64,000 nucleotides of DNA from Stramonita haemastoma. Its lineage: Eukaryota; Mollusca; Gastropoda; Neogastropoda; Muricidae. The stretch covers positions 24,591,820 to 24,655,819 of the forward strand of contig CM060325.1 in NCBI GenBank assembly GCA_030674155.1. Reading direction: 5' to 3'. This document shows positions 12,031-24,241 of this stretch, one piece after another. Positions within the stretch are counted from its first letter, which is position 1. Each line of letters starts with the position of its first letter. The notes under the pieces were generated by a model. That model ran no database searches. It was given only the letters and a program-made list of their open reading frames with translations, and was not told the origin of the DNA. The translations under genes were made by a program, and so were the position numbers.

Positions 12031-13171
12031 GTGTCAAGCATCATCAGCTGCACACCAGTATCCAGCAGACTCATCTCAATCAGAGTTTCTGCAAAACCCC
12101 AGAATCTCACCATCATCCAAGTGTATGCTCCAACATCTGACTACGATGACGATCAGATAGAACAATTCTATGAAGAACTTGAAAACGTCATCTCCAAAAC
12201 GCCCAAAAAAGACATCCTTATTGTGGAAGGCGACTGGAATGCTAAGGTGGGACCTGATGCCTATGACACCTGGGCAGGAACCACAGGACGATTTGGACTG
12301 GGAGAAACAAATGACAGAGGACAGCGGCTGCTGGAATTCGCAAAGAAGCACAGACTGACTTTGGCTAAACACACTCCACCCTCACAAGCCATCCAGAACA
12401 TCAACCTGGCACTCACCAAATGGTCTGATTCATAATCAAATTGATTACATTCTGTCACCCCAAAGATTCAAATCAGCATAAACAAGGCAAACACAAGAAC
12501 ATTCCCAGGAGCTGACATTGGCAGTGACCACGACCTTGTACTTACCACCATCAGGCTGAAACTGAAAGCAAAACAACAGCCAAAAAGCCCACGCATAAGA
12601 TTCGACCTGGAAAAACTCAAAGACCCAACAGTGGTTGAGATCTTCCAAGCCAACATTGGAGGAAAGTTCGCCGCACTCACAGCCATCGACAATGATGTGG
12701 ACACATTGGCCAACAACATTAAAGAAGTGCTAACGACAGCAGCAGAAGAAACATTAGGAAGAAGCAGAACAAAGAAACAACCTTGGGTGACAAATGAGGT
12801 TCTTGACCTCTGCGACAAAAGAAGAGAACTTAAAAAAACAAAAGTTCACAAGTCAAGAAGCTTACAAGAAGTACATGGATAGCCACAGAGAAGTGAGGAA
12901 AAAGATGAGAGAAGCCAAAGAAGCGTGGATAGAAGAACAATGCAACAACATCGAAGCTGGAATGACCAAGGGAAACAGCAAAACAGCTTACGACACTTTG
13001 AAAGCACTAACGAAAACCACACAGCCTAAAGCCTCTGTTATTGAAGACAAAGAAGGAAATCTTTTAACGGAAAACAATGCCATCCTCCAACGCTGGACAG
13101 AATACTGTGAGGGATTGTACAACTACCCACTACGCCCAGATACCAACATAGTTTCTGACAAAACCCCCTGA
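12031..13171 (+). pseudogene. LINE endonuclease and linker region, frameshifted
   Basis: The endonuclease domain is readable in successive frames: 12031 to about 12370, about 12370-12475, about 12475-12850, then about 12794-13171. Each switch is a small indel. Endonuclease motifs are QVYAPTSDYDDD, EGDWNAKVGPDAYDTW, NQIDYILSP and GSDHDLVLTT. The linker is lysine-rich (KKMREAKEAW, SKTAYDTLKAL). No functional product is expected. The true start of the protein lies in the truncated 5' part. Confidence 0.85.
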
Positions 13172-13173
13172 AC

Positions 13174-14729
13174 ACCAAGATAAAGACCCACCAATACTAA
13201 GGTGTGAAGTAGATGCAGCTATTAGACAATTGAAGAAGGGGAAGTCCCCTGGAATCGATAACATCCCAGCTGAACTCATAAAAAATGGAGGGAATGAAAC
13301 AGCAAGGCGATTCACAGAACTTTGTCAGAAGATCCACGACACCAAAGAATGGCCAAAAGAATGGACACAGTCTCTTGTAATACCCCTGCCAAAGAAAGGA
13401 AACCTCAAACAATGCCAGAACTACAGAACCATCAGTCTCATAAGTCATCCTAGCAAGATCATGCTGCAGGTAGTCCTCAACAGACTGAAAAACCAAGCGG
13501 AAAAACTCCTGGCAGAAGAACAAGCGGGCTTTAGACCAAAACGCAGCACAATGGAACAAATTTTCAATCTGAGAATTCTGATAGAGAAGCATCTCCAACA
13601 CCAAAAAGACTTGTACCACAATTTCATAGACTTTAAAAAGGCCTTTGACAGGGTATGGCATGACGGCCTCTGGCAAGTACTCAGGCACTTCAACATTGAC
13701 AGCTGTCTAATTGAAGTCATCAAAGCTCTGTACGAGAACGCAGAAAGTGCAGTTTTTATGAATAATCACGTGGGCGAGTTCTTCAAGACCACGGTTGGGG
13801 TTCGCCAGGGCTGCCTTCTCTCACCTGTACTCTTCAACCTCTTCCTCGAAAACATCATGACAGAGACACTGCAAAACCACCACACTTCCATCTCCATTGG
13901 TGGAAGACCCCTTTGCAACCTCAGATTTGCAGATGACATTGACCTCATGGGCAGCAGCAAACAAGAACTGCAAATCCTCACAGACAATTTAACAGATCGA
14001 GCGAGCGCATACGGCATGGAGGTCAGTACAGAGAAATCAAAGATCATGGTCAACAACGCGAGTAATGACATCACGGAAATAAAGATGAATGGAGAAACAC
14101 TAGAAGAGGTGAGCCAATTCAAATACTTAGGCTCCATCCTAACAAAAGATGGCACATCAAACAATGAAGTGAAAGCTCGCATTGCAACAGCAACATCTGC
14201 TCTAGTCAGACTCGAGAAGATCATCAGAAGCAACAACATCAGCTTCTGCACCAAATACCACCTTTACAAATCCCTCGTGATATCTATCCTCCTATATGGC
14301 TGTGAATCATGGACTCTGACAGCAGAGTTAGAGAGGAGAATCCAAGCATTCGAGAACAAGTGCCACAGAAGACTCCTCAAAATATCATACAAAGAACACA
14401 AGACCAATAACTATGTGATAGAAGAAATCAAAAAGCGTGTGGGCCCCCAAGAGCCTTTGCTCTCCACCATAAAGAGGAGAAAGCTGATGTGGTTTGGTCA
14501 CACCACAAGACACAACACCCTAGCAAAAACCATCCTGCAAGGAACAGTCGAGGGCAAGAGAAGAAGAGGCCGCCAAAAGAAATCATGGGTTGACAACATC
14601 AAAGACTGGACCGCCCAACCCCTGCAACACCTCCTACTAGCCACGCAGGATCGTGAAGCATGGAAAAAGATCTCTGTTGCGTCTTCTCTCATGTCCCCCC
14701 TACGTCCCTTGGGACATGGGACTGAGTGA
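13174..14729 (+). CDS. LINE reverse transcriptase segment (open frame)
   Basis: Open from about 13174, first ATG 13230, to the stop at 14727-14729. It carries finger motif KSPGIDNIPAELIKNGG, QAGFRPKRSTMEQ, motif A DFKKAFDRV, motif B RQGCLLSPVLFNLFLE, motif C FADDIDLM, thumb, and a basic C-terminal tail. Both catalytic Asp sets are present, so the RT part is intact although upstream frameshifts disconnect it from the endonuclease. It reads as a relatively young copy. Confidence 0.85.
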
Positions 14730-14823
14730 GAGAGTGAGTTAAATAATCACGTGTCTCTGTGCCCAATACCCTTCCCACTAGGCCCTACCCCTTTGTGAAT
14801 GGATTTGAAAGCTTACCACAATA

Positions 14824-14834
14824 TTCTCTCTCTA

Positions 14835-14930
<96 letters not shown>

Positions 14931-15074
14931 CCCCCAATTTCTGTGCCTTTGTCTCTCTTTGTCTTTGCCTCTGTCTGTCTGTCTCTATCTCTGCATATTT
15001 TTCTGTCTTCTTTGCCCCCCCCCCCCCCTCTCTCTCTCTCTTTCACCATCCTCTCTGTTGGGTGCCCCCCCCCC

Positions 15075-15169
<95 letters not shown>

Positions 15170-15175
15170 CTCACT
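14824..15175. repeat. (CTGT)n/(CT)n cluster
   Basis: Three CT blocks separated by C runs and mixed pyrimidine sequence. Confidence 0.93.
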
Positions 15176-15593
15176 CTGCAAACATGGACATGCTATGCTA
15201 TGAAATGGGGGGCAATGAGGGGAGTTAATGTTACAGCACAGCACAGCACAGCACAGCACGCCTAAAGAGGTATAAAGCAGGCCATGCGTGTTGGCCCGGA
15301 ACAAGGGAGGCACACGTCTCCCCATCTTGCTCAACTACAGTGACGACAGCTGTGAGGAGACAATGCCACTTGACAGTGCTCACTTTGCATCGCTACGCCC
15401 GTTAGCTATCGCGCCTCGCTTGGCTGGCGCCCATGAAAAAGCCTCGAGTTGCGTGACGCCCTTAAACACCCCATAACCCCACATGGTGCTGTTGCTGTTG
15501 CTCCCTTTTCTGTCTCTGTCTCTCTGTCTGTCTGTGTCTCTGTGTCTTAGGGGGATGTGTTGAGATCCATAGCAGATAACTGTTTTTTATTCG

Positions 15594-15597
15594 CCCT

Positions 15598-15677
<80 letters not shown>

Positions 15678-15697
15678 CCTCTCTCTCTCTCTCTCTC
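15594..15697. repeat. (CT)n microsatellite
   Basis: CT runs with two C-rich interruptions. Confidence 0.95.
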
Positions 15698-15986
15698 AAA
15701 ATATCTGTAAGGTAAAATAAGAGGTTGTCATGATTATGACTTTGATAACGCGAAAAGAATGAATGTGATTCATATCCATCCGAACCTCAGCATCTCAGAG
15801 GAGCAGTGTGGCATGGTGAAAATACGCCAGGCAGAGAAAGATGGACAAACACAGAAGACTTCATTATCAATGGATGCATAATACCGACATGATAGTTACG
15901 TTCACACGACTTTATAAGAAACCACAGACTTGACCAACGCATCAAGTTGCTGTAATGGGGTGGTTCTCTCCCTCCTCATCCCCCTC

Positions 15987-15987
<1 letters not shown>

Positions 15988-16061
<74 letters not shown>

Positions 16062-16085
16062 CCTACCTACCTACCTACCTATCTA

Positions 16086-16150
<65 letters not shown>

Positions 16151-16152
16151 CC
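15988..16152. repeat. (CTAT/GATA)n microsatellite with (CTAC) block
   Basis: About 40 units of CTAT with an internal run of CTAC at about 16059-16078. It begins exactly where the minus-strand LINE remnant ends in ...GGGATAG, so it was probably seeded by the LINE 3' tail. Confidence 0.95.
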
Positions 16153-16154
16153 TT

Positions 16155-16735
16155 AGTCTGGCGACCGTGGGGACACCCATGAAGACTTGACAACCAATTC
16201 CCTCCATTCCTCTCTCTGTTCTGCCTTTCTCAGGGTTTTGTTGAGTTCTAGGCCTGTCCATTCGCTGATGTTGTCCTCTCATCTCTTCTTTGGTCTTCAT
16301 CTTTTTCTTCTTCCTTGGACAGTGCCTTGCAGTATTGTTTTTGCTAGTCCATTTGATCTTGTTACATGCCCGTACCATTTAAGTTTACGCTTCTTTACGC
16401 ACCATCCCCCTCCCCATCTTTTTTTTTTTCTTACCCCCAACATATTTTTCACCTTCACCTGTCCCGTAATCTTAAAGACAGTTTGAGCACCACTAATGAT
16501 TTGGCAACCAGCTTCCTCAACATCTCGCAGTTTTCAGGTTTTTTGTGATAGCAAGTCCTTCCACTCAAGGCCAGTGCGTTCTCTGATAGTGTCTTCCCAT
16601 AGTTTTCTCTGTCTGCCTCTTCGTCTACCTCCTTTTGCTGTTCCTGTAGGACAGTCTTGGCCAGACCAGATGTTCGTGTTCGGTTTTTTTTCCATTGAAG
16701 TCAGGAGCTCTTTATACAGCCACAATGGCGTTTAC
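16155..16735 (-). mobile_element. Degenerate LINE 3'-end fragments (two)
   Basis: On the minus strand 16534-16725 encodes a remnant with GGRRRGRQRKLWEDTIRERT, the same arginine-rich C terminus as the LINE at 14550. A second block at about 16160-16395 reads as a frame-broken version of the same tail (ILQGTVQGR-like, then [11 protein letters not shown]). They look like two successive 3' remnants of related LINEs. The 3' end runs straight into the GATA microsatellite at 15988-16152. Confidence 0.7.
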
Positions 16736-17380
16736 AATTCTGGTTTTCACTTCCTCAGTGGTTATGTGTTCTCTGTACATGTATTAGATATCAAGAAGGT
16801 AGTTATACCACTCAAAGCAGTTAGTAAACCATTGTAATATCTCCTAGCCTCCCCCATCTCCCATCTTAGGATGGACCCAAGTTTACCACTGAACTTCAGC
16901 CAATCGGAGGGGAAAGTGTACCCTTGACTCAGCTGTATGCTGTGTGTATCAGTCTCCCCCCCATTCTCAGTTGTGTGGGGGTGGAAAGGGATACCTGCAG
17001 TCAGTGCTGTGTCTCCTGTCGCATGCACACACACACACACACACGGGGCGGCAGGTTGTTTTGCCAATGACGGCGCAGCAAAGCGAATGAAAATTAAACC
17101 AGTAGCGGTAACGGCAGCGCCAGAGGAAGGGACAGATGCGGAGTGGGGAGGTTCAGGAAACATTGAAGAGAGGAAAAGTGGGCATGAAGTGGCGTGAAGA
17201 CGCTGTCCTGACCCATTCATCATCATTAGATTTCCGCCTGCACCATCTGACAGGTGGCTGGCTGCCTGGCTATACTAGGCTGAAGGTGCTGAAGGGAAAA
17301 GAGTCTCTCTCTCCCATGTCCATCCTCTGCAGCTCACCCTCATCATCCTCAGACAGGTCGAATCAAACCGGAGAAATCGG

Positions 17381-17750
17381 CAGACGCTCTAGCCGAGTGG
17401 TTAAACAAGACCGTTCCCATGGGTTCATGAAGTCGTGGGTTCGAATCCTCGGTGTTGGCGTCTGGTGAATGAAGGGTTGGGAAGTTTTGCGATCTCCCAG
17501 GTCAACTTCCAAGTGCAGACCTGTCATTGCCTTCGTTCTCTTTGTGTAAATTAAGCGCATGCAGTAGATCAATTGCGCATGTTAAAGATCCCGTCATTTA
17601 TGTCAGCGTTCGGTGGGTTACGGAAACCCGAATATAGCCAGTATACATCCCCGAAGTAGACATGCAGCTACCTACGTGGTGGGCAAAAACGGTCGCATTC
17701 GCAAAATCTCACTATTGGTGAACCTCGAAGCTCTAGCCAAGGAACAAAAA
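17381..17750 (+). mobile_element. tRNA-derived SINE family A, copy 2 (best preserved)
   Basis: Head CTCTAGCCGAGTGGTTAAAC (A box) and GTGGGTTCGAATCCTC (B box) look like a class II tRNA (Leu/Ser type). The body follows and the element ends ACTATTGGTGAACCTCGAAG, CTCTAGCCAAGGAAC, then A-rich sequence. This 3' end is shared with family B. Confidence 0.9.
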
Positions 17751-17997
17751 AACCCCCAAAAACCCCAAACTGAGAATTATCTTTATCTTCCTAATGATTG
17801 GCGTTTCTTTTTTAAAGGAAACAAATCACAGACATTGTTGTAAGATATTTTAGGGGTTTTTCCCCAGCTTTGTCTACTTCACTGTACCTTTACAGTGTTG
17901 GAAGTTTGAGGAGATGAAAAATGAAAAGGTGGTGCTGATGGTGGTGATTTTCTGGCTACTGTTTAGAGAAATGCACGGCTTTAAACAATGATTCTTC

Positions 17998-18155
17998 TGG
18001 GGGGATGCCGGGGGCCTGTCAGTATACATAGCATCCCCACCTTCTGGAAATTCTGTAACTAGCAATGCCCTCTTTTCTATTCCTCTCTTTGTTCTGCCTT
18101 GTTCCTTTTTTCTTCCATGCGCTTCGTGTCTATTTTCTGAACATATCCTTCCCAT
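17998..18155 (+). mobile_element. Repeat family C 5' fragment
   Basis: GGGGATGCCGGGGGCCTGTC, AGTATACATAGCATCCCCAC and the pyrimidine-rich block, truncated at a CA microsatellite. Confidence 0.72.
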
Positions 18156-18157
18156 CA

Positions 18158-18159
18158 CA

Positions 18160-18221
<62 letters not shown>

Positions 18222-18251
18222 ACAACACAACACAACACAAGGGCTTGCATG

Positions 18252-18312
<61 letters not shown>

Positions 18313-18338
18313 AGAGAGAGAGAGAGAGAGAGAGAGTA
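18158..18338. repeat. (CA)n then (GA)n
   Basis: CA to 18219, ACACA block, then GA from 18254 to 18336. Confidence 0.95.
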
Positions 18339-18908
18339 CCTTACCAAAAAAAAAAATCTGTTCTCTTTAAAAATGTTGTGAGAGATTTCAAAACAAAACA
18401 CAGTCCCCCGGCCCCCACGCGTGGTTTCATTTCTTTTTTGATATGACAAGAAAAAGAAACCAGAAGCCGGTTCCCTTCTGTTTCTGTCATGCTGATGAGG
18501 AGCAGGAAGGAGAAAGCGGAGACCGCCGCATAATATAATGCCGCAACAACACACAAAAACACACACACACGATAGTTCGCCATATTAGCGTGTTATTAGG
18601 GTGTAACTCTTGTGATATACGAGTTGGCGCGTGAAGGTGCATATGGCCTGCCTTGCCTTGCCTTGCCCTGTGTCAACACCTTGCCGTGGATGGGAGGAGT
18701 CCTGACTCGTCTTCCCCACAACTGCCGGGGAAAGATGAGAGGGCGCATACGGTGGTCGTTTTGGTTGTTTCTTTTAGCAAGGTGAGAAAACGTGCCGCAA
18801 GACGATTCGCACGTGATCGCCAAAACCAGTCTTATGTTTTCGTTGGCCACGTGCAATGGCAGGGCAAGCGTATTCGTGAAATTGCAGTTTCATTGGTTTT
18901 GGAAGGCC

Positions 18909-18910
<2 letters not shown>

Positions 18911-18964
<54 letters not shown>

Positions 18965-19080
18965 GGGGGGGGGGGGGGTAAGGGTTGAGGAGATATTCTT
19001 TCAACAAAGAAAGACACACACACACACACACCGCATGCACGCACGCACGCACACACACACACACACCCCACACACACACA
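18911..19080. repeat. (GA)n, G run and (CA)n cluster
   Basis: GA to 18960, G18 run, unique 30 bp, then CA/CACG. Confidence 0.93.
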
Positions 19081-19299
19081 ATTACTATAATTATATTACT
19101 GTATACAGTTGCCCTTTCCTTTTATGCAATGACCAGCCGGTCTGGGTGAGAGTTGGGGTGGATGTTACAACTTCGGGTGTTTTGCTAGCATTTTTTCAAC
19201 AAAGAAAAACATGTTTGGAAGTTGTGGCAATAATGCCAGTAGTATGATGAGTAGGATTGGACCCTCCCCCCCCCCCTCCTTCACTCTCATACTTTACAC

Positions 19300-19355
19300 G
19301 CACGTACGCACGCGCGCGCGCGCGCGCCACCACACACACACACACACACACCACA

Positions 19356-19442
<87 letters not shown>
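19300..19442. repeat. (CG)n-(CA)n-(GA)n composite
   Basis: ACGCACG lead-in, CG x9-10 at about 19309-19328, CA to 19372, GA to 19442. The CG/CA part is a strong Z-DNA former. Confidence 0.93.
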
Positions 19443-19443
<1 letters not shown>

Positions 19444-19544
19444 CAATCACGACAGACCGTTAGGCCTATATAATTTTATTTGGTGTGCTGTGCATAAGCT
19501 AGCTAGTGAAGATACGCCATGTCGTATGTGACACTAGCTTGCTG

Positions 19545-19928
19545 TCCTGATAATGTCTTCTTATTCGTCGAACGCTTTGACAGCAACTACTGTTGTCTGT
19601 CACATGCGCGAAAATACGTTGCGTTGCCGTTAAGTACCTGACAAGTCAGGCCTAGCATAACCGACTTCGGCGTGGGAGAGAATTGTTATAACATTATACA
19701 TAATATTATTCCAAGTCTTTCAGGGGGGGGGGGGGGGGGGGGTGCAGGAGAATGGACCAAGAAAACAGAAAATAGACAAGAAGGGGGTGACAGGAAGAAA
19801 AAAGGGACAAGGCAGAAACAAAGACAGCGATCGTAAAGCGGGAACTTCTAGCACACAATTTGCAGAAGGTGGGGATGCTATATAATACTGACAGACCCCC
19901 CCCCCCCCCAGCATCTCCACGGGGGGGA
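19545..19928 (-). mobile_element. Repeat family C copy
   Basis: Reverse copy with ATTCGTCGAACGCTTTGACA, CCTGACAAGTCAGGCC, AATGGACCAAGAAAACAG and TGGGGATGCTATATAATACT. It is expanded by G/C homopolymers at 19722 and 19898. Confidence 0.8.
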
Positions 19929-20193
19929 CCCTGCGGTCTTATTCAGGAAAAGATGGAAAGCGGGTGTTGGGAGAGGTGACTGGGAGGTGTGAAGGAAAGG
20001 TGAGAAGGTAGACAGGGTGGTGGTCAGGTTGCACAAGGCAGGAAAATGGGTCCTAGATATAACAGGGAAAAATCCAATCGTGGCTGTTTTCCTTTACCCC
20101 TTGCTGGAAAGCGATTGTGAAGTGCTAACAAGCATCTGACAATGGTGGAGCGTCATCTGTCAGTGAATGAGATGTATGGATAATGGGGAGGGG

Positions 20194-20197
<4 letters not shown>

Positions 20198-20290
<93 letters not shown>

Positions 20291-20346
20291 CAGACAGACA
20301 GACAGACAGACAGACAGAGACAGAGAGAGACAGACAGACAGACAGA
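20198..20346. repeat. (GA)n then (GACA)n
   Basis: GA to 20234, then about 25 GACA units. Confidence 0.95.
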
Positions 20347-20878
20347 CTTCATCTCGAACAGGCACAAACTTTTTCTTTCACAATGGGGTTAAAGTTATCA
20401 CCCTCCCCCAATAAAAAGAAATCTAGCTACCTTCAGCTGTTGCATTGGGAAATGCCCTTTCGACTGACTGCAGGAAGGAAGCTCTTACAAAGCACTGCAG
20501 ACCTGTCCGAGTGCAGTGGTCATGCGCGTGTCTGGTGTCTCTCCTCTAGAGCCGTGTCAACCTCAAAGGCGGCGCCTATTGTCTAGCGTCACCTCGCTGC
20601 AGTCCTGCCAGTTCCCCCGCCACCCACTTCTGTACACAATAGACTGGAGAGGAAAAGGGAAGAAAAAAAACACATCAACAACTCCATGTGTTCCAAAGGA
20701 TTGAGCTAGAACACAAGAGCTCCAAAAGGATTGGGCAAGAACCCTTGTGTTCTGAACAAGAGCTTGGCACCCCAGGGAGATGTGGTTGGTTCTGTGTCCT
20801 CTTCAACAGAAGCAGCACGCGCTGAGCTTTTCTTCAGGTGATTGTCATATCAGGGGAGTCAGACCCCCCCCCCCCAAC

Positions 20879-20880
<2 letters not shown>

Positions 20881-20946
<66 letters not shown>

Positions 20947-20952
20947 TGTGTA
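20881..20952. repeat. (GT)n microsatellite
   Basis: About 35 GT units, one GG interruption, preceded by a C run. Confidence 0.95.
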
Positions 20953-21047
20953 GACGGTTGGTTGAAGTGTTCGTGGGTAGGCTTAGGCCTCACAGCAAGC
21001 AGCCTCGCTCTTCTCGCTGACAAGGACTTTACAGCAGTGAAGTAATA

Positions 21048-21273
<226 letters not shown>

Positions 21274-21377
21274 ACCTGTCTGAGGAACACAGGCCGCCGT
21301 TTGCATCCCCGTTGGTGGTGGGTGGTTCGGCGACATGGTTGTTCGCACAAACTGTGCCACGGCTTTACATTGTGTAA

Positions 21378-21795
21378 CCTAGTGGGGCGGGATAGCCTGA
21401 CGGTTAGAGCTGTTGAGCTCTGTTGATCTGACAGCCCGGGTTCGAGCGCGAGCCACCGCCGAGGCATCTGTTGAAGGGGGATTTTTCCCCCAGGAGTTAG
21501 CCTAACAGCAGTACCCACTCCACTCCCCCGAAAGTCCTTCAAATGAGACAATAAACCGAGGTCACTTATGCAAACCCACGCAGAATATCTCTCGCACATG
21601 TTAAAACCCGTTCCGCTTTTCGGAAGAGTAGGCCATTGCTTGCCTGGTCGGATTGGATGACAAGATTAAAAAAAAAAAAATCACACACAAGTGGAGGGGG
21701 TTAGGCACCCTCCCCGAAGCCGGAATGCGGCTACATTAACGGTGGTCAAAACGGTCGCATACGTAAAATCACACCATTTGTGAACTTCGTGGGGG
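21378..21795 (+). mobile_element. SINE family B, variant head, copy 2
   Basis: Head GCGGGATAGCCTGACGGTTA and CCCGGGTTCGAGC, a central GGGGGATTTTTCCCCC palindrome, then the family B body (AAGTCCTTCAAATGAGAC, CCGTTCCGCTTTTCGGAAGA) and tail ACCATTTGTGAACTTCG. It shares its variant head and central block with 55577-55950. Confidence 0.85.
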
Positions 21796-22068
21796 GGGGG
21801 GGTGGGGGGGGGGGGGTGTGGGGGGGGGTACTAAAAAAAACAAAACAGCATTGTGTGAAAGAGATGCTGTGTATAGTTATGACTGATTCTGTCCAGCAGT
21901 TTGTTGGGAACGAACAGAAAGGGAAATAAATCATAAGCTGCAGCGTCGATGTTCGTTTTTATCCCCCCGGCCCATCTTTTTTTTTTTTCTTTCTTTCTTA
22001 TTGACTCCTAAGAGTTCTTGCAGGGAAGAACCATTATATAGACTTGGAACAATGTCTGTTTTGCTCAC

Positions 22069-22069
<1 letters not shown>

Positions 22070-22154
<85 letters not shown>

Positions 22155-22246
22155 AGAGAGAGAGAATAGAGGAGAGGAGCAGGAGAGAGAGAGAGACAGA
22201 CAGACAGACAGAAAAGGGAGGAGAGAGAGAGGAAGAGAAGAAGCAG
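22070..22246. repeat. (GA)n microsatellite, interrupted
   Basis: Purine-only stretch of GA with AGG and AAGG interruptions, ending in a short GACA run. Confidence 0.95.
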
Positions 22247-22860
22247 AGATGTTGATCTCCCTTTTCAGGCTGGGCTCGAAATGCAAAGAGCAGTTAGGTT
22301 TTCATTGAACATTGCCCCTACTATACCAGTCATACCTCTGTTTGATGTCATTGCTGGGGTTACAAGTCTGTGCAAGTTCTGCCTTCAGCACACTGCTGCT
22401 CTCTTTACCGCTAGCACTGTTGGAAGGAGGGGAGCTGGTTGACAGGAGATGGTGGAGATACGGGGGATTAACGACTGGGGGGAAGTCTGCAGGGGGTACC
22501 CTTCTGTTGTTTTGGAGCCAATCATGACGATAACAACGACGACGACGACGACGATGATGATGAGATTTTTAAATTTGTTTTTAATTATTTTTTAAAATAA
22601 TTGGGTTTTTTTCTTCTCTTTTTTATGATGATGTGATGATGATGATGATGATGATACGGTATCTATGGTCTTATCAGGGTAAATTTGGCATCAACAATTC
22701 TGACTTTACTCCCTATCTCCCCCCCCCCCTCCCGCGCGCCCCAACACCCGGGAGAGCGCGTTGCCTCGCTGCACTGCCCACACGTTTTGTCCTGATGAGG
22801 GTACTTTTTTTGTTGCTTTTTTTAAAGAGAATTTTGCATAGACGAATTTTTGGTGTGTGT

Positions 22861-22864
22861 GTGT

Positions 22865-22900
<36 letters not shown>

Positions 22901-22911
22901 GGGGGGGGGGT
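22861..22911. repeat. T run then G run
   Basis: About 33 T followed by 11 G. Confidence 0.9.
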
Positions 22912-23274
22912 CTTTTATACGTAAATCAACTGCATATTGTACGTGTGTCCTCATTTTAGGCTCAAATCCAAATAAGGGCAGGATCTATAAGGACATGACT
23001 CAGATTATACAGGATGAAGGAAGGAAGAATCTGCCTGCAAACGGGATTCGAACACTGGACCTGTAGCCTTCCATGCGGAGGCTGAACTGCTAGACCACCC
23101 ACCCAGATAGCAATGATGACGACGAGCATGATGATGTGGATGGCTATAACGATGATTCTTAATGCCATTATAATGATAATGATAATGATAATAATCACAT
23201 CACCATTATCATCACTATTATTATCATCAGCATAATGACTTTGTTTTTATAAAAAACAATTTTTTTGGGGGGAA

Positions 23275-23452
23275 ATCCAACGAACGGGGTGTCGTTGTTT
23301 GTTTTTATCCAACGAAAAGGGTGTTGTTTGCTTTTATCCAACGAATAGGGTGTTAATGTTGTTTGTCTTAATACCAAAATATGGGGTGTTGTTACTTTTT
23401 TTTTTGTCCAATAAACGGGGTGTTGTTTGTTTTTATACAACGAATGGGGTGA
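23275..23452. repeat. Degenerate minisatellite, about 30-40 bp unit
   Basis: About six units built on ATCCAACGAACGGGGTGT followed by TGTTTGTTTTT, with changes such as AATAGGGTGT and AATATGGGGTGT. Confidence 0.85.
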
Positions 23453-23589
23453 TTTTTTTTTGGCCTTTTTTGTATAGTAAATAGACTTGGAGCAAGAGCT
23501 TTATGGTACAGGATCTTCCCCTACAGTTACAACTCACATCTGTCCTACTTTCAGGCAGCCTCCTCTATCACCTGCCTTAGTGCGTTTTT

Positions 23590-23818
23590 ATTTCTCACTC
23601 TTTTATTTCGAGGATAATGGAATAAGCACTCGTGTGTTTTTTACATCCAGTCCCGTGTGCATGCGGTTTTGTAAATTTTGCCGTCTGCTCCCACCGGCAC
23701 ACAATGGCCTACTCTTTCGAAAAGCAGAAGAGCTTTTAACGTGTGCGCAAGATGTTCTGCGTGCGTTCGCACACGGGGCCTCGGTTTATAGTGTCATCCG
23801 AACGACTTTTGGGGAGAG
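23590..23818 (-). mobile_element. SINE family B-like fragment (subfamily with alternative 3' part)
   Basis: The complement carries the B body (CGGATGACAC, GAACGCACGCAGAACATCTT, TTTCGAAAGAGTAGGCC) followed by a 3' segment that differs from other B copies but is shared with 39215-39445 (CACCGGCACACAATGGCC region and beyond). Confidence 0.72.
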
Positions 23819-23822
23819 TGCG

Positions 23823-24025
<203 letters not shown>

Positions 24026-24241
24026 CTTCAAAATGTTCATCTTATAATGGCCACATGCGAATCAATGATATGAATACAAGCCCCTTGATTTGTTTGCTTC
24101 ACAACATTCAATGCTGTAGACATTTCATATATTATCATTATTATGATTATGATGATGATGATTATCATTATTGTTTAGCTTTGAATATCCTGTTGTTGTT
24201 ATTATTATTATTAATTAATCATTGCTATCATTGTGTGTTTC

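Larger units (their letters stand above)
11927..14736 (+). mobile_element. 5'-truncated non-LTR retrotransposon (RTE/BovB-like LINE)
   Basis: A LINE body flanked by a perfect 11-bp target-site duplication AGTTAAATAAT (11916-11926 and 14737-14747). It starts inside the apurinic-type endonuclease (IIQVYAPTSDYDDD, GDWNAKVG, then HNQIDYILSP and SDHDLVL in other frames). The reverse transcriptase follows from about 13180 (KKGKSPGIDNIPAELI; motif A FIDFKKAFDRV; RQGCLLSPVLFN; catalytic FADDIDLM). The C terminus is the arginine-rich GKRRRGRQKKSWVDNI common in molluscan RTE-like elements. At least four frameshifts lie between about 12370 and 13170, while about 1.5 kb of RT is open. A 5' truncation, TSD and frameshifts mark a dead copy. 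Clade assignment to RTE is from motif style only. Confidence 0.93.

Noticed and set aside
15240..15262. CRISPR-like or array-like CAGCA repeats
   Set aside because: A five-unit ACAGC short tandem repeat with no spacers.
16000..16150. Telomere or centromere satellite
   Set aside because: It is a simple GATA/GTAG tetranucleotide array with no higher-order unit.
17378..17460. tRNA gene (Leu/Ser-like)
   Set aside because: A and B boxes are present, but acceptor-stem pairing and a proper 3' end are missing and the sequence continues into the SINE body, repeated elsewhere.
18653..18988. Possible exon with KRAARRFARDRQ
   Set aside because: No convincing splice sites, and the ORF runs into a GA microsatellite; no family recognised.
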